DNA from: Kiritimatiellia bacterium
Lineage (GTDB): Bacteria > Verrucomicrobiota > Kiritimatiellia > RFP12 > UBA1067
Direction: 5' to 3'
NCBI GenBank assembly: GCA_017521065.1
Contig: JAFXEA010000262.1
Span: forward strand, 1-14,445
DNA: 14,445 nucleotides
Numbering within the stretch: position 1 is the first letter of the stretch; every line of letters starts with the position of its first letter. The notes under the pieces were generated by a model. That model ran no database searches. It was given only the letters and a program-made list of their open reading frames with translations, and was not told the origin of the DNA. Both the position numbers and the translations under genes were made by a program. Positions 1-6,584 of the stretch are shown here, piece after piece.

Positions 1-342
1 AAAGCGTTCGATCCTGCCCTTCACCGGAAGGTGACAGGTTCGGACAATTCAAACGTCCTTGATTGCGCACGGTATCTCTCGGAAATTGGCAAGCCCGTTT
101 GGATAAGGCGCGTGATAGTGCCAGGCCTGACAGATGGTGAAGACGATCTGCGCAGGACCGGCGAATTCATCCGCACTCTCAGCAATGTAAAAAAGGTAGA
201 AGTGCTGCCATATCATGACATGGGAGCGGAGAAATGGAAGTCGCTCGGTCTCGACTATGGCCTTGAGGGAACGCCAATACCTGACAGTTCTATTCTTTCG
301 CGCAGCTCTGACTGGTTGAAATCGGCTTCACGTGGAATGTAG
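1..342 (+). CDS. pflA: Pyruvate formate-lyase activating enzyme, C-terminal part
   Basis: The reading frame is open from base 1 and ends at TAG 340-342, giving the last 113 residues of a protein whose start lies outside the window. The segment VWIRRVIVPGLTD, followed by NVKKVEVLPYHDMGAEKW, matches the C-terminal part of the radical-SAM glycyl-radical activase PflA (E. coli VWIRYVVVPG and IELLPYHELGKHKW). The family uses a [4Fe-4S] cluster and S-adenosylmethionine to place a glycyl radical on pyruvate formate-lyase, which then cleaves pyruvate plus CoA to acetyl-CoA and formate in the cytoplasm of anaerobes. The CX3CX2C cluster motif would be upstream and cannot be checked. A different glycyl-radical activase is possible, but the LPYH-G-KW block favours PflA. 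It converges on the DUF2490-like gene, whose stop lies 25 bases away; no terminator hairpin is visible between them. Confidence 0.88.
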   Translation, partial: KAFDPALHRKVTGSDNSNVLDCARYLSEIGKPVWIRRVIVPGLTDGEDDLRRTGEFIRTLSNVKKVEVLPYHDMGAEKWKSLGLDYGLEGTPIPDSSILSRSSDWLKSASRGM

Positions 343-367
343 CGGCGTGTTCAGTTTCGCATACGGG

Positions 368-1054
368 TCAGAAGCTGTAGCGCATCTCCACTCCGATTAA
401 TGAGGTAGGGTCCCATTCGCTCGCATGGTTGTCCACCCCGTGCTGCACCATGTAGAAAAGCAGGCACTGCAGGTCATCAATGGATGGTATGGGCTTGAAT
501 GATACGCCCACTGCTGAACGCAGGCGGTCGAAGCAATCTCGCGTTTCGTCATTCTGCTTGAACGAGAAGAACGCCTCTTCAAACGCGAAAGGGGATATCT
601 TGAAGTCTGTTACGCTCCATGAGGTGCGAAGGCGCAGTCTGGAACGCTGTCTCAGATATGGACTCGTTCGTTCCTTCTTGCGCATTTCAAAGCGTGTGCG
701 GAGGTCGAGCTTCATCGTCCAGAGTTCGGGTGAAGAGAATGTTGCATCGAATGTGGGACGGAATTCATGGTCGAATCGCCCGATATCGTTGCGTTCGAAC
801 ACAAGTCTGCATCCGGCGGCGAGCTTAAGCCAGGAAGATGTTTTCCATGTGAGAAGGAAGAGGGATTCCTCGTTGTAGAGCTGACGCTCGTCAATTTTCA
901 CCTCCTGTTCGAAAGTGAACCCGAAATCGTTCTGGATGTCACCTTCGGCAACCCCTTTCAGCCACACGTTCGCAGATGCTGATGAACAGAAAAAGACGGC
1001 GGCAACCGTCATGGCAATACGGTTCAGTAACAGGAGAACACGTTTTTTTGTCAT
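368..1054 (-). CDS. DUF2490-like outer-membrane beta-barrel protein
   Basis: A 228-residue protein with a clear Sec signal peptide: basic MTKKR, a hydrophobic core, and a signal peptidase I site ASA|NV after residue 28. The mature part alternates polar and hydrophobic residues in short strands rich in Trp, Phe, Arg and Glu, and ends in RYSF, the C-terminal Phe recognised by the BAM machinery. Layout and length fit the DUF2490 family of small outer-membrane barrels; no function is established from the sequence. I chose the ATG at 1054 because it begins the signal peptide and lies just after a TATAAT box. The frame also allows ATG at 1063, inside that box, and TTG at 1087, both less likely. It lies 90 bases downstream of deoC in the same direction, so readthrough from that operon is possible. 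Family assignment is moderate; secreted barrel character is more certain. Confidence 0.7.
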   Translation of the reverse strand: MTKKRVLLLLNRIAMTVAAVFFCSSASANVWLKGVAEGDIQNDFGFTFEQEVKIDERQLYNEESLFLLTWKTSSWLKLAAGCRLVFERNDIGRFDHEFRPTFDATFSSPELWTMKLDLRTRFEMRKKERTSPYLRQRSRLRLRTSWSVTDFKISPFAFEEAFFSFKQNDETRDCFDRLRSAVGVSFKPIPSIDDLQCLLFYMVQHGVDNHASEWDPTSLIGVEMRYSF

Positions 1055-1061
1055 GCCACGC

Positions 1062-1070
1062 ATTATATCA
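1062..1070 (-). promoter_or_regulatory. Extended -10 promoter of the DUF2490-like gene
   Basis: On the minus strand the sequence reads TGATATAAT, a perfect TATAAT with the TG of an extended -10. No good -35 is present at 16-18 bases. Only 7 bases separate the box from the ATG at 1054, so transcription should begin at or beside the start codon and the message would lack a ribosome-binding site. Confidence 0.5.
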
Positions 1071-1144
1071 AAAATTCTGTTCTGCAACTGTCCTCAGTCA
1101 ATGGCACATTCCAACAACTGATGTAGCGATGAGAGGAAAGGTTG

Positions 1145-1831
1145 TCACCTCGACTGATTCGCGGTTGACAACGCCTCCACTATGGAGACGCCCGCGCTGC
1201 AGCCGAGGCGGTTCGCGCCAGCCTCTATCATCTTCATTGCGTCTTCCAGCGTGCGGATGCCGCCTGCGGCTTTGACACCCATCGTCCTGCCGACGGTCTT
1301 GCGCATCAGTGCAACATCTTCTGGTGTCGCGCCGCCGGATCCGAAACCGGTGGACGTCTTCACGAAGTCGAACCCTGCCTTCTTGGCGAGACGGCAGGCC
1401 AATACCTTTTCGTCATCCGTAAGGTAGCAGCATTCGATTATGAGCTTCGTCACAACATCGTCGCAGACCTTCTTCGGTGCGAGATTGAGAAGCATGAGAT
1501 CCTCAAGGACCTCTTCGGAAGGCTTGGATCTCAGATCGCGGATATTGAGCACGTAGTCTATATCCAACGCGCCAGCTTCAACCATTTCTATGGCTTCAGT
1601 GCATTTCGTGCGAACGGTGTTTTGTCCGAGAGGAAACCCCACCACGGTGCCGACGCGCACACCAGAGCCATCCAGCAAGGCCGCGGCCTTCGCGACCTCC
1701 GCCGGATTTACCATCGCACATGCAAACCCGTACTCCCGCGCCTCCGCGCAGAGAACCTCGACTGCGTCAGTCGAACCCGCCGCCTTCAGAAAGGTATGGT
1801 CAATCAGGGCGGCGAGTTTGCGTCTGGTCAT
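1145..1831 (-). CDS. deoC: Deoxyribose-phosphate aldolase
   Basis: A 228-residue TIM-barrel class I aldolase that reversibly splits 2-deoxy-D-ribose 5-phosphate into glyceraldehyde 3-phosphate and acetaldehyde, the last step of deoxynucleoside catabolism in the cytoplasm. Family signatures run in order: LIDHTFLK near the N-terminus, VVGFPLG (residues 63-69), the DIDYVLN strand with Asp92, the Schiff-base lysine Lys158 in FVKTSTGFGSGGAT, and the second active-site lysine Lys187 in GVKAAGGIRT. Length agrees with the short bacterial DeoC type (about 220 residues). The frame stays open upstream to 2125, but that part is antiframe within the SEC-C gene and is not DeoC-like; the ATG at 1831 gives the proper N-terminus. 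Only 5 bases separate it from the SEC-C stop, with no strong Shine-Dalgarno, so translation probably depends on coupling. Confidence 0.95.
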   Translation of the reverse strand: MTRRKLAALIDHTFLKAAGSTDAVEVLCAEAREYGFACAMVNPAEVAKAAALLDGSGVRVGTVVGFPLGQNTVRTKCTEAIEMVEAGALDIDYVLNIRDLRSKPSEEVLEDLMLLNLAPKKVCDDVVTKLIIECCYLTDDEKVLACRLAKKAGFDFVKTSTGFGSGGATPEDVALMRKTVGRTMGVKAAGGIRTLEDAMKMIEAGANRLGCSAGVSIVEALSTANQSR

Positions 1832-1836
1832 GGCTG

Positions 1837-2334
1837 TCACTTGCCGCAGCACTTTTTGTACTTCTTGCCGCTGCCGCACGGACACGGATCGTTGCGTCCG
1901 ATCTTGGGCTCTTCGCGCACATACGGAACGCCGGTCTCGATCTCGCCGTCGATGAACTTCCATTCGCCGTCCAGCTTCTTGAAGTAGGCGTGTTCGTGAT
2001 GCGCGACAGCCTCGCCGTTTGCGGCGTAGTGGGCGACGAACTCCACATAGCCCTCTTCGTCGTTCTCGCCGCCACGGTCGGTGCCGAGAATCGTAAGGCC
2101 CTGCCAAGTGGACGCATCCGCCCATTCTTTGCAGTCCTTCTCATTGAATTCCTTCTGCACCTTGGGACCTGCGGAGGTCTTGAGGAATGGAATGTTCTTC
2201 ACGGCATACGCGCAGTAACGCGCACGCATGAGAGCTTCGGCGGTCTTCGCCTTGATGGTTCCGTCATGGATCGGCGCACAGCACTCGCCGTAGGTCAATC
2301 CACTGCCACAGGGACAAACTTCTGTCTTTTCCAT
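1837..2334 (-). CDS. YchJ-like SEC-C motif protein
   Basis: A 165-residue cytoplasmic protein bracketed by two SEC-C zinc-binding motifs: CPCGSGLTYGECC at residues 7-19 and CPCGSGKKYKKCC at 151-163, the latter the SecA-tail type. Between them is the YchJ (UPF0225) middle domain, recognisable from ALMRARYCAYAVKN and from the run around VEFVAHYAANGEAVAHHEHAYFKK. The N- plus C-terminal SEC-C layout and the length match E. coli YchJ. The middle domain has an NTF2-like fold; the biochemical role of the family is not established, and the motifs indicate zinc and perhaps ribosome or protein contact. The ATG at 2334 lies one base after the ribBA TAA, which implies translational coupling. Family assignment is secure, function is not. 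Confidence 0.9.
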   Translation of the reverse strand: MEKTEVCPCGSGLTYGECCAPIHDGTIKAKTAEALMRARYCAYAVKNIPFLKTSAGPKVQKEFNEKDCKEWADASTWQGLTILGTDRGGENDEEGYVEFVAHYAANGEAVAHHEHAYFKKLDGEWKFIDGEIETGVPYVREEPKIGRNDPCPCGSGKKYKKCCGK

Positions 2335-2335
2335 T

Positions 2336-3598
2336 TTACTTCACCTTGCACGGGCAATCGTAAAGATGCCCCATTTTAGTTCTTTTCGTCTCAAGATACC
2401 GTTCGTCATACTCGGTCGCGGGAATCACGACTGGTACACGTTCGGAAATTTCTATCCCATATCCGGCAAGACCCTTGATCTTACACGGATTGTTTGTGAT
2501 GAGCCGCACCTTGGAAATCCCAAGATCGCCCAAAATCTGTGCGCCTTCGCCATATTCACGGAGGTCCGGAGCGAAGCCAAGCGCGACGTTGGCCTCAACC
2601 GTGTCCATGCCGGCCTCCTGCTTGCGGTACGCGTGAAGCTTGTTTTCCAGCCCGATGCCTCGGCCTTCCTGACGCATGTACAGGATTGCGCCGCGCCCCT
2701 CTTTCTCGACCATGCTCATGGCCTCGTGCAGTTGCGGTCCGCAATCGCACCGCTGGGAACCCAGCACATCGCCCGTGAAACATTCTGAATGTACTCGCAC
2801 AAGAACCGGTTCGCCGTCAGAGACGTTGCCTTTAACAAGGGCGAGGTGCTCAAATCCGGTTACAAGCGACTTGTACATTGAAAGGCGGAAATGTCCCCAT
2901 GCCGTCGGCATATCAACCTCTTCGACCTTCTCCACCAGACGATCGATGCGGCGGCGATAGGCGATGAGCTGCGCGATGGTCATGAACTTCAGGTTGTGCC
3001 GCGACGCGAACTCCTCAAGATCGGGCATTCGCGCCATGGTACCGTCTTCCTTCATGATCTCGCAGCAGAGTCCAACCTCTTCAAGCCCCGCCAACCGGCA
3101 GAGATCGACTGTGGCCTCGGTGTGTCCGGCACGCTTCAGCACTCCGCCTTTGCGCGCCTCGAGCGGGAACATGTGTCCAGGTCTGCGGAAATCCTCAGGT
3201 TTTGCGTCAGGCTTCACACATGCAAGCGCAGTGATGGAGCGTTCAGCCGCAGAGATTCCGGTGGTCGTGTTCACGGCATCGATCGATACCGTGAACGCTG
3301 TTTGGTGATTATCCGTGTTTGCCTCGACCATCTGGTTGAGATCGAGCTTGCGGCACCATTCCCGGGACATTGGCATGCATATCAGACCCTTTGCATGCGT
3401 CGCCATGAAGTTTATGTTCGCGGTGGTGGCGAAACGCGCCGCGCAGATGCAGTCACCTTCGTTCTCGCGATCTTCATCGTCGGTGACAACAATAATCTCA
3501 CCGCGCGCAAGCGCGGCGAGACATTCCTCAACACTATCGAATTCCTTTTTCAAAACAGTCGGATATTCTACCATATATCGAGGTTTTGCGGAACGCAT
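2336..3598 (-). CDS. ribBA: Bifunctional DHBP synthase / GTP cyclohydrolase II
   Basis: A 420-residue riboflavin-pathway enzyme. The N-terminal RibB half makes 3,4-dihydroxy-2-butanone 4-phosphate from ribulose 5-phosphate: DDEDRENEGD at residues 40-49 is the metal/substrate loop, and RRPGHMFPLEA plus RAGHTEA (157-162) are the other hallmarks. The C-terminal RibA half opens GTP: zinc ligands Cys273, Cys284 and Cys286 in CFTGDVLGSQRCDC, then YMRQEGRGIGLENK, DTVEAN and LITNNP. All catalytic blocks are present, so both activities are expected. Two starts are plausible: ATG 3598, overlapping the nagB TGA by one base (TGATG), or ATG 3574 giving MVEYP and 412 residues; neither has a good Shine-Dalgarno. 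I took 3598 for the coupling overlap. The frame remains open to 3736, but that part lies inside nagB and is not RibB-like. Confidence 0.95.
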   Translation of the reverse strand: MRSAKPRYMVEYPTVLKKEFDSVEECLAALARGEIIVVTDDEDRENEGDCICAARFATTANINFMATHAKGLICMPMSREWCRKLDLNQMVEANTDNHQTAFTVSIDAVNTTTGISAAERSITALACVKPDAKPEDFRRPGHMFPLEARKGGVLKRAGHTEATVDLCRLAGLEEVGLCCEIMKEDGTMARMPDLEEFASRHNLKFMTIAQLIAYRRRIDRLVEKVEEVDMPTAWGHFRLSMYKSLVTGFEHLALVKGNVSDGEPVLVRVHSECFTGDVLGSQRCDCGPQLHEAMSMVEKEGRGAILYMRQEGRGIGLENKLHAYRKQEAGMDTVEANVALGFAPDLREYGEGAQILGDLGISKVRLITNNPCKIKGLAGYGIEISERVPVVIPATEYDERYLETKRTKMGHLYDCPCKVK

Positions 3599-4461
3599 CA
3601 GATGTTGAAGCGAGGCTTCTGCGCCGTACCGTAGTCGGACACGATCTGAAGGTTCTTGTGATAGCGCGCATGGGTTACCGGATAGTCGTCGCCAGGCTTG
3701 CCGAGAGCTGCGATTCGGAGAATCGTGTTCGCCCAAAGGAATGCTGTCGTTTCATTGCGGGTCATGAGAAGCATGCGACGGGCTTCGAGGCACTGCTTCA
3801 TGCCCATGGTGATTGCGCGGCGCGGGAAGTTCTCAAGATTGCCGGCGACTCCGCAGTGACGGGTGGAGTCGATCGTGCGCGTGAATTCGTTGATCTCGAG
3901 GATGCGCGGGTTCGATTCGGCAACGCCAGGGCCAGGCTCGTTGAACGCGACATGGCCGTGGATGCCGATTCCGCCGTAGCATACCTCGATTCCGCCGGCA
4001 TCTTCGATCATCTTAGGAAGATCCTTGATGTTCTCGGGCGTGGGGAAGATGATCTGATCTTTGGGCATGATGAGATCGGGACGGATGCGGTTGAACAGCA
4101 GCGGTCCGATCTGGCCGCGGAACGAAAGAGGGCTCGTCATGGGGATGAGTTCATCCTTTTCATCGTCCACATATTCATCCATGAAGAAGAAACGGACATT
4201 CTTCAGATTCAGCTGACGGTAGTTGATCTTCTCCGCCATGAGACGGTACGGCTGGGTGGGCCCGACAGGCATGATGTAGCTGACGATCTTGTCTCCCTTG
4301 GACGCCTTTTCGAATTCGTTCACCATCTCCTCGGCGAGATAGTCGTACACCTCGTCAAGGGTGGGGAACAGCACGAGCTGACCGTTGGAGCGTTTCACAA
4401 GCTCATCGGTATCCAGCGCAAGAATTTCGCGCACCTCGTCTCTACGTTCATTTCTGGTCAT
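3598..4461 (-). CDS. nagB: Glucosamine-6-phosphate deaminase family protein, divergent active site
   Basis: A 287-residue member of the NagB/RpiA-fold sugar-phosphate isomerase family. NagB converts glucosamine 6-phosphate to fructose 6-phosphate and ammonia. FFMDEYV carries Asp95, matching the E. coli general base Asp72, and GGIGIHGHVAFNEPGPG (163-179) is the family signature with His170 and Glu175 matching His143 and Glu148. The residue matching Asp141 is His168, and the phosphate loop reads MPVGPTQP instead of the usual GGTP type. The E. coli allosteric SRTR-K block is replaced by NPRILEI. The protein is about 20 residues longer than E. coli NagB. It may therefore be a paralogue acting on a related amino-sugar phosphate. 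A strong Shine-Dalgarno, AAGGAG, ends 7 bases before the ATG. It is first in the minus-strand operon with ribBA, ychJ-like and deoC. Confidence 0.82.
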   Translation of the reverse strand: MTRNERRDEVREILALDTDELVKRSNGQLVLFPTLDEVYDYLAEEMVNEFEKASKGDKIVSYIMPVGPTQPYRLMAEKINYRQLNLKNVRFFFMDEYVDDEKDELIPMTSPLSFRGQIGPLLFNRIRPDLIMPKDQIIFPTPENIKDLPKMIEDAGGIEVCYGGIGIHGHVAFNEPGPGVAESNPRILEINEFTRTIDSTRHCGVAGNLENFPRRAITMGMKQCLEARRMLLMTRNETTAFLWANTILRIAALGKPGDDYPVTHARYHKNLQIVSDYGTAQKPRFNI

Positions 4462-4488
4462 GATAAAACTCCTTTTTGTTAAACGTCA

Positions 4489-4517
4489 ATTATAGTTGAT
4501 TGCAGAAATAAAAGCAA
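4489..4517 (-). promoter_or_regulatory. Sigma-70-type promoter of the nagB-ribBA-ychJ-deoC operon
   Basis: On the minus strand, TTGCTT (4512-4517) and TATAAT (4489-4494) are separated by exactly 17 bases. The predicted start lies near 4482, giving a leader of about 20 bases that contains the AAGGAG ribosome-binding site at 4469-4474. Both elements read directly from the sequence; function is inferred. Confidence 0.7.
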
Positions 4518-4641
4518 TCCCCAGAAAGATTTGGAGGTTTCCGGATAGAAGGAAATTTTTGCACAGCAATCCGTAAATCCCATGTCAAATATCATGCCGA
4601 CAAAATAAACTGGCTCGCCGAGATCCAAAAGTCTGATTTTG

Positions 4642-4653
4642 GTTTAGGTAAAC
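4642..4653. promoter_or_regulatory. Candidate operator palindrome upstream of fhs
   Basis: GTTTAggTAAAC is a perfect 5+5 dyad with a 2-base centre. It abuts another inverted repeat (CCAAAA-6-TTTTGG, 4625-4642) and lies about 34 bases upstream of the fhs -10 box, where an activator or repressor could bind. No regulator family is recognised from the motif, and short dyads arise by chance. Confidence 0.25.
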
Positions 4654-4683
4654 TCCAGACCGCCATGAGGGTTTTGCGGTTTG

Positions 4684-4692
4684 TGGTATAAT
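4684..4692 (+). promoter_or_regulatory. Extended -10 promoter of fhs
   Basis: TGGTATAAT preceded by another TG (TGTGGTATAAT) is a consensus extended -10 box. No convincing -35 hexamer lies at 16-18 bases. Transcription should begin near 4699, giving an fhs leader of about 100 bases. That leader can form a 7-bp stem, GAAAAAG (4703-4709) with CTTTTTC (4724-4730); nothing else in it resembles a known riboswitch. Confidence 0.6.
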
Positions 4693-4782
4693 ACACAGAT
4701 AAGAAAAAGTCATTGCGCGGTTTCTTTTTCGTGGTTGGAGAAGGATTGTGGCAATGTCAGTAAAGATATTTCACAAATGTCC

Positions 4783-4789
4783 AAGGAGG
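4783..4789 (+). promoter_or_regulatory. Shine-Dalgarno that fixes the fhs start
   Basis: AAGGAGG lies 9 bases before the ATG at 4799. The frame is open further upstream to a GTG at 4748 and an ATG at 4754, but those add residues that do not look like the FTHFS N-terminus. This strong site favours 4799. Confidence 0.8.
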
Positions 4790-4798
4790 AATTGCATC

Positions 4799-6565
4799 AT
4801 GGCCAAACTCGATCCGACGAAAATGAAGGATTGGCAGATCGCAGAGGCGGCGGAGACGAATCTCCGCAAGGCCGCCGATCTGGCTGCGGAGCTTGGGCTG
4901 AACGAGGATGAGTGGGAGCCATATGGACGCTATCTCGCAAAGGTTGACGTCACGAAGGTTCTGGCCCGTTTTGGTGAGAAGAAACGCGCCAAGTACATCG
5001 ACGTTACAGCAATCACCCCCACAGCGCTTGGTGAGGGTAAGACCACCACGACGCTCGGCCTTGTGCAGGGACTCGGCCTTCTTGGTCGCAAGGTGATCGG
5101 CTGCGTACGTCAGCCGTCCGGTGGCCCGACCTTCAACATAAAGGGATCGGCGGCGGGTGGCGGGCTGGCTCAGGTGGTGCCTCTCACAAAACTTTCCCTT
5201 GGGCTCACCGGAGATATCGACGCCATTACGAACGCAAACAATCTTGCGATGGTCGCACTTAATTCTCGCATGCAGCATGAGCGCAATCACGATGACGCAT
5301 GGCTCGCCGAGCGTGGACTAAAGCGTCTCGACATCGATCCCGAACGCATTCAGCTCCGCTGGGCGATTGATTTCTGCGCACAGGGGCTGCGCAACATTGA
5401 GATAGGATTCGGCGGCAAGCTGGACGGGTTCAACATGAAGTCCGGTTTCTACATCACCGTCGCATCCGAGGTCATGGCGATCCTTTCGATGGCGTCCGAC
5501 CTTGCTGACCTGCGCAAACGCCTTGCAAAGATCGTGGTCGCCTATTCGAAGAGCGGTGCGCCTGTCACAACGGCGGATCTCGAGGTTGACGGCGCGATGT
5601 GCGCCCTGCTCGTGGAGGCCATCAAGCCCACGCTCATGCAGTCCATCGAAGGACAGCCCATGCTTGTTCATGCAGGCCCCTTCGCCAACATCGCGATCGG
5701 ACAGAATTCGGTGGTTGCGGACCGACTCGCCTGTGCTCTCGGCGACTATGTGGTGACGGAGAGCGGATTCGCTTCGGACATGGGATTCGAGAAGTTCTGG
5801 AATATCAAGTGCCGTTGCTCCGGGCTGAAGCCTGATGCGGTGGTGCTCGTCGCAACCGTCCGCGCATTGAAGGCGCACGGCGGTGCTCCTGCGGTCAAGG
5901 CTGGGCTTCCACTCGATCCTGCATACACTACGGAGAACCTTGAACTGCTTGAGAAGGGCTGCGATAATCTTCTTGCCCACATCGACATCATCCGCCGCAG
6001 CGGGGTGCGTCCCGTCGTGTGCCTCAACGCGTTTTATACCGATACGGAGAAGGAACGTCAGCTTGTGCGCGAGGTCGTCGAGAAGGCTGGCGCACGTTTT
6101 GCCGTGTCCGACCACTGGCTAAAGGGCGGTGAAGGTGCGCTTGAACTTGCCGAGTCCGTGATTGCCGCATGTGATGAACCGAACGATTTTGCGTTCCTCT
6201 GCGATCTTGAAGAACCTCTCAAGGATCGCATTGAAAAGCAGGTCAAGGAAGTGTATGGCGGAGACGGAGTGGACTTCGAGCCGCTTGCGCTTGAGAAGCT
6301 CGCGCAGTTTCAGTCCGATCCCGAGATTGCGCGTCTGCCGATATGCATCGCAAAAACGCAGTATTCGCTTTCCCACGATCCGAAACTTCTTGGACGTCCT
6401 AAGGGGTGGCGCATGCCGGTGAAGGATGTCCTGATCTATTGCGGAGCGGGGCTTGTCGTTCCTGTCGCCGGAGAGATAAAGCTGATGCCTGGCACATCGG
6501 CGTCGCCAGCGTACCGCCGCATTGATGTTGATGTCTCTTCGGGGCGAGTGAGTGGCCTGTTCTGA
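4799..6565 (+). CDS. fhs: Formate-tetrahydrofolate ligase
   Basis: A 588-residue cytoplasmic enzyme that joins formate to tetrahydrofolate with ATP, giving 10-formyl-THF for purine synthesis, Met-tRNA formylation and the one-carbon pool. The modified P-loop GEGKTTT is at residues 78-84 after ITPTA, followed by RQPSGGPTFNIKGSAAGGGLAQVVP. The C-terminal ICIAKTQYSLSHDPKLLG and the final GLF are also typical. The common TGD-HA--AHNLLAA block reads TGDIDAITNANNLAMVALNSR, a variant I associate with another bacterial FTHFS clade rather than the clostridial acetogen type. It is slightly longer than the usual 550-560 residues. rlmI-like follows after 19 bases, probably in the same transcript. Alone it does not show acetogenesis. 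Confidence 0.97.
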   Translation: MAKLDPTKMKDWQIAEAAETNLRKAADLAAELGLNEDEWEPYGRYLAKVDVTKVLARFGEKKRAKYIDVTAITPTALGEGKTTTTLGLVQGLGLLGRKVIGCVRQPSGGPTFNIKGSAAGGGLAQVVPLTKLSLGLTGDIDAITNANNLAMVALNSRMQHERNHDDAWLAERGLKRLDIDPERIQLRWAIDFCAQGLRNIEIGFGGKLDGFNMKSGFYITVASEVMAILSMASDLADLRKRLAKIVVAYSKSGAPVTTADLEVDGAMCALLVEAIKPTLMQSIEGQPMLVHAGPFANIAIGQNSVVADRLACALGDYVVTESGFASDMGFEKFWNIKCRCSGLKPDAVVLVATVRALKAHGGAPAVKAGLPLDPAYTTENLELLEKGCDNLLAHIDIIRRSGVRPVVCLNAFYTDTEKERQLVREVVEKAGARFAVSDHWLKGGEGALELAESVIAACDEPNDFAFLCDLEEPLKDRIEKQVKEVYGGDGVDFEPLALEKLAQFQSDPEIARLPICIAKTQYSLSHDPKLLGRPKGWRMPVKDVLIYCGAGLVVPVAGEIKLMPGTSASPAYRRIDVDVSSGRVSGLF

Positions 6566-6584
6566 TTTTTGAAAGGCGATTTAG

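Larger units (their letters stand above)
4462..4798. other. Divergent nagB/fhs intergenic region
   Basis: A 337-base gap between two divergent genes. It holds the nagB promoter near the left end and the fhs -10 box at 4687-4692. Between them are two small inverted repeats, CCAAAA/TTTTGG (4625-4630 and 4637-4642) and GTTTAggTAAAC (4642-4653), placed 34-60 bases upstream of the fhs -10 box. No coding frame, tRNA or recognisable riboswitch is visible in the rest. Confidence 0.6.

Noticed and set aside
1832..2125. N-terminal extension of the deoC frame
   Set aside because: The added residues are Arg-rich, lie in another frame of the SEC-C gene, and have no counterpart in DeoC; ATG 1831 gives a normal protein.
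3599..3736. N-terminal extension of the ribBA frame
   Set aside because: It overlaps nagB coding sequence and does not resemble RibB; starts at 3598 or 3574 fit the family.
3586..4482. A 298-codon plus-strand frame across the nagB region
   Set aside because: It is antisense to nagB, which has clear family motifs, a strong ribosome-binding site and a promoter.
4699..4798. A riboswitch (for example for tetrahydrofolate) in the fhs leader
   Set aside because: Only one AT-rich 7-bp stem is visible and the conserved core of known folate riboswitches is not recognisable.
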